From CAIJXB01 sp964439595 (lineage in GTDB: Bacteria > Chlamydiota > Chlamydiia > Chlamydiales > Rhabdochlamydiaceae), in the NCBI GenBank assembly GCA_964439595.1, contig CAYTOK010000001.1, positions 124,001 through 188,000 of the forward strand: a stretch of DNA of 64,000 bases. The letters are read 5' to 3'. How positions within the stretch are numbered: position 1 is the stretch's first letter; the number at the start of each line of letters is the position of its first letter. The notes beneath the pieces were generated by a model, which ran no database searches, was not told where the DNA came from, and saw only the letters and a list, made by a program, of their open reading frames with translations. Position numbers and translations under genes: made by a program. Shown here piece by piece: positions 49,921-58,038 of this stretch.

Positions 49921-50057
49921 GGGACACCTAACTACGTTAGTAATGCTCTTTAACGATACTCATTTTTAGGGGACTTTGAGGAAGAAAATAGGAGTTTTCC
50001 CTTTTCTTAGAAGGGTCCCACCTTAATTTTAGGTTAATGCAGCCGGTAGATAGACCC

Positions 50058-50440
50058 TTAAAGCAGATCTTTTTCTTGGCATTGTGATTCCATTTCTATA
50101 ACAAGTTCTTTTTTATAAGAGGCAACACCATAACAAAAAACCTCTCCAGAGTATCCAAGGTTTTGCAGTCTTGATATGTATTTTTTTTCTTTAATTTGAA
50201 GTAGAGCTTCTTTAGCAAGTGATTTTAGGTCTTTTTTTTGCCCCTTTTAAATTCTAATATGACACCTTTATTTTGAGAGAGATTAGGCATTTTAGGACAA
50301 AGCATAATGTCATAGCGTCCATATCCGGACTCTAGATTTGATGAGAAACTAAAAGTCCTAAGACAAACAGATGGAGGCTTCTTTCTAAATCTTTTTCAGG
50401 CAGGTCGTGGGAGCTGCAGAAGCTTCTGACAAAAATTTCT
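50058..50440 (-). pseudogene. C-terminal remnant of an AAA-ATPase-like/PD-(D/E)XK gene
   Basis: Read on the minus strand in three successive frames, this stretch gives Leu-His-Leu-Phe-Val-Leu-Gly-Leu-Leu-Val-Ser, then Glu-Ser-Gly-Tyr-Gly-Arg-Tyr-Asp-Ile-Met ... Val-Ile-Leu-Glu-Phe-Lys, then Ala-Leu-Leu-Gln-Ile-Lys-Glu-Lys-Lys-Tyr to a stop at 50058-50060. This is the nuclease domain of the same superfamily as the gene at 32.9 kb, but closer to the Gly-Arg-Tyr-Asp/Glu-Phe-Lys subtype. At least two frameshifts and the loss of the whole ATPase part show it is dead. It abuts the end of lplA. The 200 bp between it and tpsA2 hold nothing else that I can see. Confidence 0.8.
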
Positions 50441-50443
50441 TTG

Positions 50444-51148
50444 TTATTCTATTTTTATATATGTAGTGGAGCAGCGTGTTTTTGGACTGGTATTTTCTTT
50501 TTGATAGGGGATGAGGGTGATTTCGTGGTTATTTTTTGCATAGGTATGGATTTTTTCGAAAAAAGCCTCTTTAGAAGGAAAATGGTCCTTCAAAGTACAG
50601 AGAAATTCCTTATGGGGTCTTCCTTCCCTGTAATTTGGCGTTTTGCGGGGGTGTAGCAGGCATTCCATGTTTTCTGGCGTGAAATCCCACAGAAAAGAGG
50701 TGTGCTGTAAAAAACGGTCTTTTGTGATGTATTGCGCATTGCCACCACATTTCTTGGCTCCAATCACAAAGTCATTTTCCCTTAGGGCAAATTCAGGTAG
50801 AGCTAAAGCTTTTTGGTAGAAAGACTCAGACCATTTTAAAATCTTTTCAGGATACGCTGGAAAGTCAAAAGTATTTTTACTGCATATAAAAGAAAGAAAA
50901 AGGGTGGATTCGTCAATGAAGACGGTCCCCCCCCCACTGAATCTTTTAATAATTGGACAATTCTTTTTAAGAGTATTTTCTTTGTGAACTAATTCTTCTA
51001 CCTTCCCTGAAATCCCCATAACAATAGCGGGGGGAGATCCTGTATTTAAGATAATAAAATTTCTTGTATCTTCTCTTAGTAAACGCTCTTCTAAAAGAAG
51101 CTGCTCAAAAATAGGAATATTTTCTAAATGAATTAGGTGAAAAGACAT
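50444..51148 (-). CDS. lplA: Lipoate-protein ligase A
   Basis: The 234-residue protein has the LplA/LipB fold motifs: Lys-Arg-Phe-Ser-Gly-Gly-Gly-Thr-Val (68-76, the lipoyl-AMP binding loop) and Gly-Ala-Lys-Lys-Cys-Gly-Gly-Asn-Ala-Gln (130-139) with the catalytic lysine. It attaches free lipoate through lipoyl-AMP to E2 subunits. It is shorter than E. coli LplA because it lacks the C-terminal accessory domain, as in chlamydial versions. In Chlamydia lplA lies beside gidA/mnmG; here a REC-GGDEF gene and a nuclease scrap separate them. A run of nine G (C at 50927-50935 on the plus strand) encodes the Gly-Gly-Gly loop. Confidence 0.88.
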   Translation of the reverse strand: MSFHLIHLENIPIFEQLLLEERLLREDTRNFIILNTGSPPAIVMGISGKVEELVHKENTLKKNCPIIKRFSGGGTVFIDESTLFLSFICSKNTFDFPAYPEKILKWSESFYQKALALPEFALRENDFVIGAKKCGGNAQYITKDRFLQHTSFLWDFTPENMECLLHPRKTPNYREGRPHKEFLCTLKDHFPSKEAFFEKIHTYAKNNHEITLIPYQKENTSPKTRCSTTYIKIE

Positions 51149-51201
51149 GGCATGTTTTTTTATTAAGTTTTGCTTGAAAGTAAATATTAGAACAAATCGA
51201 A

Positions 51202-52149
51202 TTATTTAGAAATAACAATATTTCCAGCTTTTTGTTTCTTTTCTAAGGAACTTTTGATTTTATCTATAGATGATTCTAGCTGTGTAAGAACTTTAGCAGA
51301 ACCTGAGAGATCTTTTTCAAAAGAGAGAATTCCTATAGAGACTGTGACTAAAATTTCTGATAAGGAGGTTTTAAGAGTAGTAGTAGATACTTCTTTACGG
51401 ATGTCTTCAGCAATGATCTTACCTGCAGCAGTGGAGGTTTTAGGGAGCAGCATAAGATAATGTCCCAAACCTTCTGTGAGTAAAAAGTCGTGTTTACGAA
51501 GTCTTGTTTTTAAGAGTTTTTCTACCTGTTCTACCATTTGCTTTATTTCTTGTGTCTTTAAAGATTTGGATAATTTTTCAAAAGAATCTATTTGGATGGT
51601 GAATACACTAAGGGGTGTTGCTATATTTTTTGTTTCTATGATCTTTTTAAGAGTTTGATCTTTGATCAGTGTTTTTCTAGAGAATGCTTTGGTGTCTTTA
51701 GGGATTAAAGCAGGCGCTCTTATTTTACCTGTGATCGTTTTCATTTTTTTGGTAAGAGAAGGAGTGAAATGCACCGCAATTCTTTCATAGAGTTCTTCTG
51801 CATCTAAGGGCTCATGGATGAAGTCAGTGACGCCAGCTTGCAGAGCTTCATTAACAAGTGTTTTTTTAATTATTTGAGAGATTAAGAAGATGGGAATCGT
51901 TTTTTTAGGCAGAGTTTTTCTTAAGTGAGGGCAGAAGTTAGTTAGGGGCTCATCTAAGGATGAGTGGTCTATAAGGACTATTTCTACGACGGTGTTTTTT
52001 AACCAATCGATAGCGGAGGCGCAGTCTTCCGTTGTCACTATATAATAAAGACCTTTTAGATGTTTTGTGAAGAAAGCTACTTTATAGGGGTCTTTGCATA
52101 GTAAAAGTGCTGTAGCTAGAGAGCTGGTGCTTCGCATAAAATCCATCAT
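51202..52149 (-). CDS. REC-GGDEF-like protein with degenerate catalytic site
   Basis: The product has 315 residues. The N-terminal receiver-like domain (about 10-130) keeps a possible phospho-acceptor Asp61, but where the conserved Lys-Pro should be it has Ile-His-Glu-Pro. The C-terminal part (about 180-310) follows the diguanylate cyclase fold (Leu-Ser-Val-Phe-Thr-Ile-Gln-Ile-Asp, Thr-Val-Ser-Ile-Gly-Ile). Its active-site loop reads Gly-Leu-Gly-His-Tyr instead of Gly-Gly-Asp-Glu-Phe. It should therefore not make c-di-GMP and may be a regulatory or scaffolding relic of a PleD-like protein. No histidine kinase is next to it. Confidence 0.8.
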   Translation of the reverse strand: MMDFMRSTSSLATALLLCKDPYKVAFFTKHLKGLYYIVTTEDCASAIDWLKNTVVEIVLIDHSSLDEPLTNFCPHLRKTLPKKTIPIFLISQIIKKTLVNEALQAGVTDFIHEPLDAEELYERIAVHFTPSLTKKMKTITGKIRAPALIPKDTKAFSRKTLIKDQTLKKIIETKNIATPLSVFTIQIDSFEKLSKSLKTQEIKQMVEQVEKLLKTRLRKHDFLLTEGLGHYLMLLPKTSTAAGKIIAEDIRKEVSTTTLKTSLSEILVTVSIGILSFEKDLSGSAKVLTQLESSIDKIKSSLEKKQKAGNIVISK

Positions 52150-52191
52150 CCTTTTTTTTTATTAAAGCAACTCACGGCTTTTAATAGTAGT

Positions 52192-52260
52192 TTATTTTTT
52201 TATTTCCCTAAGGACGAGGCTGACTTCAAATGTACTTTTTTTACCTGAGTTTTTTTTTAA
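52192..52260 (-). pseudogene. 3' scrap of an AAA-ATPase-like/PD-(D/E)XK gene
   Basis: The minus-strand frame ending at TAA 52192-52194 reads Gly-Lys-Lys-Ser-Thr-Phe-Glu-Val-Ser-Leu-Val-Leu-Arg-Glu-Ile-Lys-Lys. This parallels the end of the intact gene at 32867 (Glu-Lys-Ser-Ala-Phe-Glu-Val-Thr-Tyr-Val-Leu-Glu-Glu-Leu-Lys-Lys). Only about 20 codons remain, wedged between mnmG and the REC-GGDEF gene. Confidence 0.7.
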
Positions 52261-52294
52261 GCTCCGGGAATTTACGCTTGCTACAAGAGAAACT

Positions 52295-54139
52295 CTACAG
52301 TTTTATAGAAGGAGATTTTTTTCCTTGAAGGCAGATCATAAGAATGGTTATGTCTGAAGGAGAGACTCCTGAAACCCGGGAGGCTTGACCAAGAGAAATG
52401 GGGCGGGTTTTGGTGAGTTTGTCTTTAGCTTCGTTAGAGATTCCTGAGACCGCTCTAAAGTCGAAGTCATTTGGAACAGCAAAGCTTTCTAGGCCTTCTA
52501 GCCTGGATATTTCTTGTTGCTGTCTTTGTATGTATCCTTCAAATTTTAGCTGCAATTCAATTTGTCTATTAGTTTCTATTCCAAAATCAGGTAGGTGTTC
52601 TGGGTATAGCTCTTGAAGGCTTTCGTAGGTGAATTCTGGACGGCAAAGAAGTTGTGAGAGCGATGCTACTTTTCCATTTACTGTCTTAAAAATTTTTGAA
52701 AGAGAAGCTATTTGGTTTTTAATAGAACTTTCTTTGTAGCAAAGTCGCTCAAATTGCTCTTGAGAAATGAGTCCTAGATCATAACCATATTTTCGCAGGC
52801 GTAAATCACAGTTGTCTTGCCTTAAAACGAGTCTGTGCTCTGCTCTGCTTGTAAACATTCTATAAGGTTCGTCGAGCTCATGTCTTGTGAGTTCATCTAT
52901 CATAACTCCAATGTACGCTTCAGAACGTTTAAGGATGAACGGCTCTTTGTTTTGTATGAGAAGCGCTGCGTTAATTCCTGCTATCAGGCCTTGGCCTGCC
53001 GCCTCTTCATAACCGGTCGTTCCATTGATTTGCCCGGCTAAAAATAATCCTTTTATAGAGTGTGTTTCTAAGGAACTTTTGAGATGTCCACTTTTGACAT
53101 AATCGTATTCGATGGCATAAGCGGGTCTAAGTATTTCAGCTTTTTCTAGACCTTCTACTGTATGGATCATATCAAGTTGTACATCAAAGGGTAAAGAAGA
53201 GGAAATGCCGTTAACATAATATTCTTCTGTGCCAAGGCCTTCTGGTTCTAGAAAAATTTGGTGTCGTTCTTTATCAGCAAATCTGACTATCTTGTCTTCT
53301 ATAGAAGGGCAGTACCTGGGTCCTACTGATTTAATTTTACCAGAGTACATGGCAGAGCGGTGAAGGTTTTTTTGTACAACTTCTTTTGTGGTGAGATTTG
53401 TATAAGCTATATAGCAGGGGACTTGCAGAAGTCTGGTGGTTTGCATTGGATCGTGAGAAAAATAAACGCCTTCATCCCCATGTTGTATTTCTAATTTAGA
53501 AAAGTCAATGCTACGTTTGTGAATGCGGGGAGGCGTTCCTGTTTTTAACCTTCCTAAATGAAAGCCTAAATCGGTAAGTGAGGCGGAAATTCCAACGGCT
53601 GGTTTGTCCCCAGCTCTTCCTCCAGGATATTGAACTTCTCCGATATGGATGAGTCCTTGCATAAAGGTTCCAGCGGAAAGAACGACAGTTTTTCCATGGT
53701 AAGCAATTCCTTCTAAGGTGCTAACCCCGATAATGTGATTATTTTCTATGAGGAGGTTCTCTGTGGTCCCTTGTTTGAGAAAAAGGTTATCCGTTTTCTC
53801 TAGAAGGTGTTTCATGTAATTTTGGTAGGCAACTTTATCGGCTTGAGCTCTAGGGGAGTGAACTGCGGGTCCTTTAGAAGCATTAAGCATCCTTGTCTGG
53901 ATAGCGGTTGCATCTGCAACTTTTCCCATAAGGCCGCCTAAAGCATCGATTTCTCTAACTATGTGCCCTTTAGCAGTCCCACCGATTGCTGGGTTGCAGC
54001 TCATTTTAGCAACCGTATCTAAATTCATGGTGAGAAGTAAGGTCTTCATCCCCATAAGCGCAGAAGCATGCGCGGCCTCACAGCCGGCATGTCCTGCGCC
54101 AATAACGATTACATCAAATGTTTCAGGATATGTCCACAT
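52295..54139 (-). CDS. mnmG: tRNA uridine-5-carboxymethylaminomethyl modification enzyme
   Basis: The 614-residue flavoprotein (GidA) works with MnmE to modify the wobble uridine of several tRNAs. The FAD-binding Gly-Ala-Gly-His-Ala-Gly-Cys-Glu-Ala-Ala is at 14-23, followed by Cys-Asn-Pro-Ala-Ile-Gly-Gly-Thr-Ala-Lys-Gly. Gly-Arg-Leu-Lys-Thr-Gly-Thr-Pro-Pro-Arg is near 205. The Asp-Glu-Pro-Tyr-Arg-Met-Phe-Thr-Ser-Arg-Ala-Glu signature is near 425. The length is normal. It is transcribed toward the REC-GGDEF and lplA genes, as in the chlamydial gidA-lplA order. Confidence 0.96.
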   Translation of the reverse strand: MWTYPETFDVIVIGAGHAGCEAAHASALMGMKTLLLTMNLDTVAKMSCNPAIGGTAKGHIVREIDALGGLMGKVADATAIQTRMLNASKGPAVHSPRAQADKVAYQNYMKHLLEKTDNLFLKQGTTENLLIENNHIIGVSTLEGIAYHGKTVVLSAGTFMQGLIHIGEVQYPGGRAGDKPAVGISASLTDLGFHLGRLKTGTPPRIHKRSIDFSKLEIQHGDEGVYFSHDPMQTTRLLQVPCYIAYTNLTTKEVVQKNLHRSAMYSGKIKSVGPRYCPSIEDKIVRFADKERHQIFLEPEGLGTEEYYVNGISSSLPFDVQLDMIHTVEGLEKAEILRPAYAIEYDYVKSGHLKSSLETHSIKGLFLAGQINGTTGYEEAAGQGLIAGINAALLIQNKEPFILKRSEAYIGVMIDELTRHELDEPYRMFTSRAEHRLVLRQDNCDLRLRKYGYDLGLISQEQFERLCYKESSIKNQIASLSKIFKTVNGKVASLSQLLCRPEFTYESLQELYPEHLPDFGIETNRQIELQLKFEGYIQRQQQEISRLEGLESFAVPNDFDFRAVSGISNEAKDKLTKTRPISLGQASRVSGVSPSDITILMICLQGKKSPSIKL

Positions 54140-54145
54140 GGGAAT

Positions 54146-54361
54146 TTAAATGCTCTTGTTTTTTTGATGGGAAGTTTCGTCCTTATGTTTTATGACGATC
54201 TCTTCTTCTTCTCTTTTTTCTTTTGTGCTTAGCGATTTTCGCTCTTCTTTTTTTCTTGACTGACGCCATAGGTATTCCTTGCTAAAAATAAGTTGAACAT
54301 CTGCTTGGATTGTTCTTAACGGGAAGCCCAGAATTATAAGATAATTGGAGAAAATGTGCAA
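54146..54361 (-). CDS. Possible small charged protein upstream of mnmG
   Basis: An open frame of 71 codons ends 6 bp before the mnmG start. The product would have a short hydrophobic start and a Lys/Glu-rich tail. I see no family, no clear ribosome binding site and no supporting copy. It may be a leader gene or chance. Confidence 0.25.
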   Translation of the reverse strand: MHIFSNYLIILGFPLRTIQADVQLIFSKEYLWRQSRKKEERKSLSTKEKREEEEIVIKHKDETSHQKNKSI

Positions 54362-54679
54362 GGATTAACTTGTGGAGCTTTTCTAAAACCGGAAATCATC
54401 CTGGTAGAGTGTTTCTTGAAGGGGTATTTTATATCCTATAGACAATACAGACTGTTTCTTTATCGGACTTTTGAGACTATTTAAAAAAACCGATTTTTTT
54501 ATTGAAAACTAAAGTTGACACTCTTGTGCTTGATGGTGTTTTTGAAGCTTAGTTTTTGTTTGTTTAAACTAGGATTGTTATAAGAAATTTGCATTTCTGT
54601 TTTGAAAAAATCTAGGATTTACAGTAAATCCAAAATCAGGTATTTCTTTTGCAATTCATCCCATTAAGAGCTTCTTATT
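54362..54679. other. Divergent intergenic region between mnmG and tdk
   Basis: This AT-rich region must contain promoters for both directions. TTGACA occurs at 54515-54520 on the plus strand, but no good -10 box lies at the proper distance. I see no RNA gene or repeat. Confidence 0.4.
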
Positions 54680-55297
54680 ATGGCTAAACTATATTTTTAT
54701 TATTCTGCAATGAATGCAGGAAAAAGTACCACCCTTTTGCAGTCGGCATATAATTATGTCGAAAGGGGCATGCAAACACTTCTTTTTGCTCCGGCTATGG
54801 ATAGTCACCTTGGAAAGGTGGTAATACATTCTAGAATAGGTCTTACCCAAGAAGCTATAGGATTTACGGCGGAAACAGATTTTTTTGAAATAGCTTCTAA
54901 GCAAAAGGAGACTTTAGCTAATCTTACTTGTGTATTAATTGATGAAGTGCATTTTTTGACAAAAAATCAAATTAAACAGTTAACAAAAATTACCACTGAG
55001 TTACGGCTTCCTGTGTTATGTTACGGTCTTCGATCTGATTTTAAAGGAGAGCCTTTTGAAGGAAGTTCTTACTTGCTTGCTTGGGCAGAAGAGCTTATTG
55101 AAATAAAAACCATTTGTCACTGTGGTAAAAAGGCAACTATGAATATTCGTATAGATTCTCAAGGAAACCCTATAGAAGAAGGGGAGCAGGTGCAACTAGG
55201 AGGTAATGAAAGTTATGTCTCTTCTTGTATGCGGCATTTTCGAGATTCTAATAAAACTTTTTCTAAGGAAAACTCTTTGCAAACCGTGGGGACTTAA
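54680..55297 (+). CDS. tdk: Thymidine kinase (type II)
   Basis: The 205-residue enzyme phosphorylates thymidine with ATP for dTMP salvage. The P-loop Met-Asn-Ala-Gly-Lys-Ser-Thr is at 11-17, the Ile-Asp-Glu-Val-His-Phe block with catalytic Glu89 at 87-92, and the zinc-binding set Cys146, Cys148, Cys183 and His186 follows the E. coli Tdk layout. The thymidine-binding loop Gly-Gly-Asn-Glu-x-Tyr-Val is at 174-180. It is directly followed, without a spacer base, by an MFS transporter gene, so the two are coupled. The classical pathogenic Chlamydia species are not known for tdk, so this is an accessory salvage function. Confidence 0.94.
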   Translation: MAKLYFYYSAMNAGKSTTLLQSAYNYVERGMQTLLFAPAMDSHLGKVVIHSRIGLTQEAIGFTAETDFFEIASKQKETLANLTCVLIDEVHFLTKNQIKQLTKITTELRLPVLCYGLRSDFKGEPFEGSSYLLAWAEELIEIKTICHCGKKATMNIRIDSQGNPIEEGEQVQLGGNESYVSSCMRHFRDSNKTFSKENSLQTVGT

Positions 55298-56530
55298 ATG
55301 AAAGATCAAATAAAAGGCTGGCTTGTTTGTCTTATAGCTTCTTGTTTTTTTTGCTATGAACTTACGCAGTTTCATATGTTAAACGCGATTTCCCCTATGT
55401 TAATACAAGATCTAGCTTTGTCTACAACAGAGTTTTCAGCTCTATGCTCTGCGTATTTATTAGCTGATGTAATTTTTCTAATTCCTGCAGGAATTATTCT
55501 TGATCGAGAGCCTGTGAGGAAAATTATTTTATCCTCTTTGGCTTTGTGCATTGTGGGTACATTTGGCTTTGCCTTTTCTACTACTTTTTTACAAGCCTCC
55601 ATTTCACATTTTTTATCTGGAATTGGAAATGCATTTTGTTTTTTAAGTTGTATGATGCTTGCAAGCAGTTGGTTTGGCAAGAAAAGTTCTTTAGTTATAG
55701 GGGTAATTATAACGGTAGGCCTTTTAGGTGGGGTTTTTGGACAGGTCCCTGTTACTTTGTTAGCGCAAAAGTTTAGTTGGCAAAAAATGCTTGTTGTGGA
55801 TGGAGTTATTGGCTGCTTTATTTGGGTTTTAAATTACTTATTTGTAGAGGAAAATTCTAAGCAGGCATTTACTAGACAAAATTACTCAATCAAAGAATTT
55901 TTCTTTAAACTGCGCCCTGCTTTTTTTAATTTACAGGTGTGGAAGTGTGGGTTGTATACAGGATTTTTGAACTTACCTCTTATGATTATTAGCGCTATGA
56001 TTGGGAATTTGTATTTAACTCAGGTGCTTCATTTTAATTTACTGCAAGCTTCTGGAATTACTAGCATGATTTCTATAGGGACTATTGTGGGATCCCCTTT
56101 GTATGGTTTTCTTAGCGACTACTTTAAAAGAAAAAAAGTATGGATGATAGCTGGAGCTTTCTTAAGTCTATTAAGCTTTTTTATTATTATGACACTAAAA
56201 AACCCTAGTATTTTTACGATGTCTATGGCGTTTTTTAGTCTTGGATTTTTTTCAGCTTCTCAAGTGTTAGGTTATCCTATGATTACAGATTCTGCGGAGG
56301 ATGAACTGAAGGGGACTTCTATGGGACTTGCAGCTCTTCTTATTATGGGACTTGCTTTTATCGGGCAACCCCTTACAGGATTTCTTATTGAAATAGGATC
56401 GGTAAAAGGATCTTATGATTTTACTTACGCATTACTTATTTTTCCTATAGGTTTTCTCATTTCTCTCTTCATGGCTCTTTTTGTTAAAGAGCCATCTATA
56501 GAGAGGGAAACGCTTAGGCACCTCTTATAA
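55298..56530 (+). CDS. MFS transporter
   Basis: The 410-residue protein has about 12 hydrophobic segments in two halves, with a cytoplasmic loop near 185-205. The signature between helices 2 and 3 (Gly-Ile-Ile-Leu-Asp-Arg-Glu-Pro-Val-Arg-Lys) and its echo in the second half (Gly-Phe-Leu-Ser-Asp-Tyr-Phe-Lys-Arg-Lys) mark the major facilitator superfamily. The ATG begins right after the tdk TAA, so it is in the same operon. A nucleoside or related substrate is conceivable from that, but the sequence does not show it. Confidence 0.9.
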   Translation: MKDQIKGWLVCLIASCFFCYELTQFHMLNAISPMLIQDLALSTTEFSALCSAYLLADVIFLIPAGIILDREPVRKIILSSLALCIVGTFGFAFSTTFLQASISHFLSGIGNAFCFLSCMMLASSWFGKKSSLVIGVIITVGLLGGVFGQVPVTLLAQKFSWQKMLVVDGVIGCFIWVLNYLFVEENSKQAFTRQNYSIKEFFFKLRPAFFNLQVWKCGLYTGFLNLPLMIISAMIGNLYLTQVLHFNLLQASGITSMISIGTIVGSPLYGFLSDYFKRKKVWMIAGAFLSLLSFFIIMTLKNPSIFTMSMAFFSLGFFSASQVLGYPMITDSAEDELKGTSMGLAALLIMGLAFIGQPLTGFLIEIGSVKGSYDFTYALLIFPIGFLISLFMALFVKEPSIERETLRHLL

Positions 56531-56546
56531 GTGTAGGAAAACGTGG

Positions 56547-57941
56547 TTACTGAAGCTTGCTATGTCTTCGAGAGTAGGCGAAATAGATAACCACTCCTAT
56601 GGCAAGCCAAACTAAAAAACGCATGTGGGTAATGAGTGGAAGAAAGGCTATCAGTGCCCCGCAAGCTAAAACACCTAGTAGGGGAAAAGAGATGCCTAAA
56701 GGTGTTTTAAAAGGTCTTGGCAAGCTTGGGTGTGTGATGCGCAAAACAATTACTCCACCACATACAAAAATAAATGCAGCTAGTGTTCCGATGTTTACCA
56801 TTTCAGCTAAAGCTTCCAAAGGAAAGAACCCTGCTGTTATAGCGATAATGAGACCGTAGAAAACCGTTGTTCGAATTGGAGTTTTGGTTTTTGGGTTAAT
56901 TCGCCCAAAAAAAGAAGGGATTAATCCGTCACTAGAGATCGCTAGGGTGATACGCGTTAACCCGTAGTACATTACGAGCATAACAGTGGTGAGCCCTGCT
57001 ATTACGCCTGTTGCTATTAAGGCTGAAGCCCAATTAATCCCAATCAGTTGAAGTGCATAGGCAACTGGAGATGAGACATTTAGCGCGGAATAGGAAACGA
57101 TACCCGTTAAAAGACCAGATACAACAATGTAAATTAGCGTACAGACCCCTAAAGAGGAAAGAATACCTATAGGAACATTTCTTTTGGGATTGTGTGTTTC
57201 TTCTACAGCTGTAGAAATGGCGTCAAATCCTACGTAAGAGAAAAACACTAAAGAAGCAGCGGCAAAGACACCTACTGTTTGGCCTTCTTTTCCATAATCA
57301 AACCATCCAAAAGGCATAAAAGGAGACCAGTTTTCTGGATGCACGTTAAAAGACGCTATTAGAATAAAAGCAGCTATTGATAGGAGTTTAATGACAACCA
57401 TAATAAAATTTAGCTTTATGCTTTCCTTGGCTCCAATGATAAGAAAACACATTAAGAGTAAAACGATACCAGCTGCAGGTAAATTGATGATTCCTCCGGA
57501 AAAAGGTCCGTTTAGTAAGGATATAGGTAAGCCTATTCCAACAGCTGTCAAGGCATTATTAAAATATCCGGACCACCCGTTGGCTACAGTAGCTACAGCT
57601 ACGCCATACTCTAAAATTAAATCCCAACCAATTAACCAGGCGAGAATTTCCCCAAATGCAGCATAGGAGTAACCGTAAGCGCTGCCGCTACCACCGATCA
57701 TAGCAGCAAGTTCTGCATAAGCAAGAGCAGCAAAAGCAGCAGCGCTTCCAGCTATAATAAAAGCTAAAATAAGAGAGGGTCCAGCTTGTGTTGCAGCTGC
57801 AATACCCGTTAAGACAAAGATCCCAGTCCCAATAATAGCACCGATTCCTAAAAAAGTAAGATCAAACGCGTTTAAACACTTTTTTAAATTTATTCCGCTT
57901 TCTTCAGGTTTGATCAATTTTTTGCGAAAAATGGACTTCAT
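56547..57941 (-). CDS. APC family amino acid permease
   Basis: The 464-residue protein has about 12 membrane helices. The first contains Gly-Ile-Gly-Ala-Ile-Ile-Gly-Thr-Gly-Ile-Phe-Val, the unwound substrate-binding helix of APC transporters. Gly-Ser-Gly-Ser-Ala-Tyr-Gly-Tyr-Ser near 83 and Phe-Phe-Ser-Tyr-Val-Gly-Phe-Asp near 232 fit the cationic amino acid/YfnA-like branch. It probably imports amino acids from the host cytoplasm; the exact substrate is open. It ends convergently 16 bp from the MFS gene. Confidence 0.92.
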   Translation of the reverse strand: MKSIFRKKLIKPEESGINLKKCLNAFDLTFLGIGAIIGTGIFVLTGIAAATQAGPSLILAFIIAGSAAAFAALAYAELAAMIGGSGSAYGYSYAAFGEILAWLIGWDLILEYGVAVATVANGWSGYFNNALTAVGIGLPISLLNGPFSGGIINLPAAGIVLLLMCFLIIGAKESIKLNFIMVVIKLLSIAAFILIASFNVHPENWSPFMPFGWFDYGKEGQTVGVFAAASLVFFSYVGFDAISTAVEETHNPKRNVPIGILSSLGVCTLIYIVVSGLLTGIVSYSALNVSSPVAYALQLIGINWASALIATGVIAGLTTVMLVMYYGLTRITLAISSDGLIPSFFGRINPKTKTPIRTTVFYGLIIAITAGFFPLEALAEMVNIGTLAAFIFVCGGVIVLRITHPSLPRPFKTPLGISFPLLGVLACGALIAFLPLITHMRFLVWLAIGVVIYFAYSRRHSKLQ

Positions 57942-58038
57942 GATACCTCCTAGATTTTATCGAAAAATAGGATAATGCGATATTTGCGTCAATTTTTTTA
58001 TTTAAATTCTGGATGGCAAATTATTATATCTGGAAATC

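Noticed and set aside
54515..54543. A sigma-70-type promoter before tdk
   Set aside because: TTGACA is present but no acceptable -10 box lies 16-18 bp further on, so the call would rest on one hexamer.
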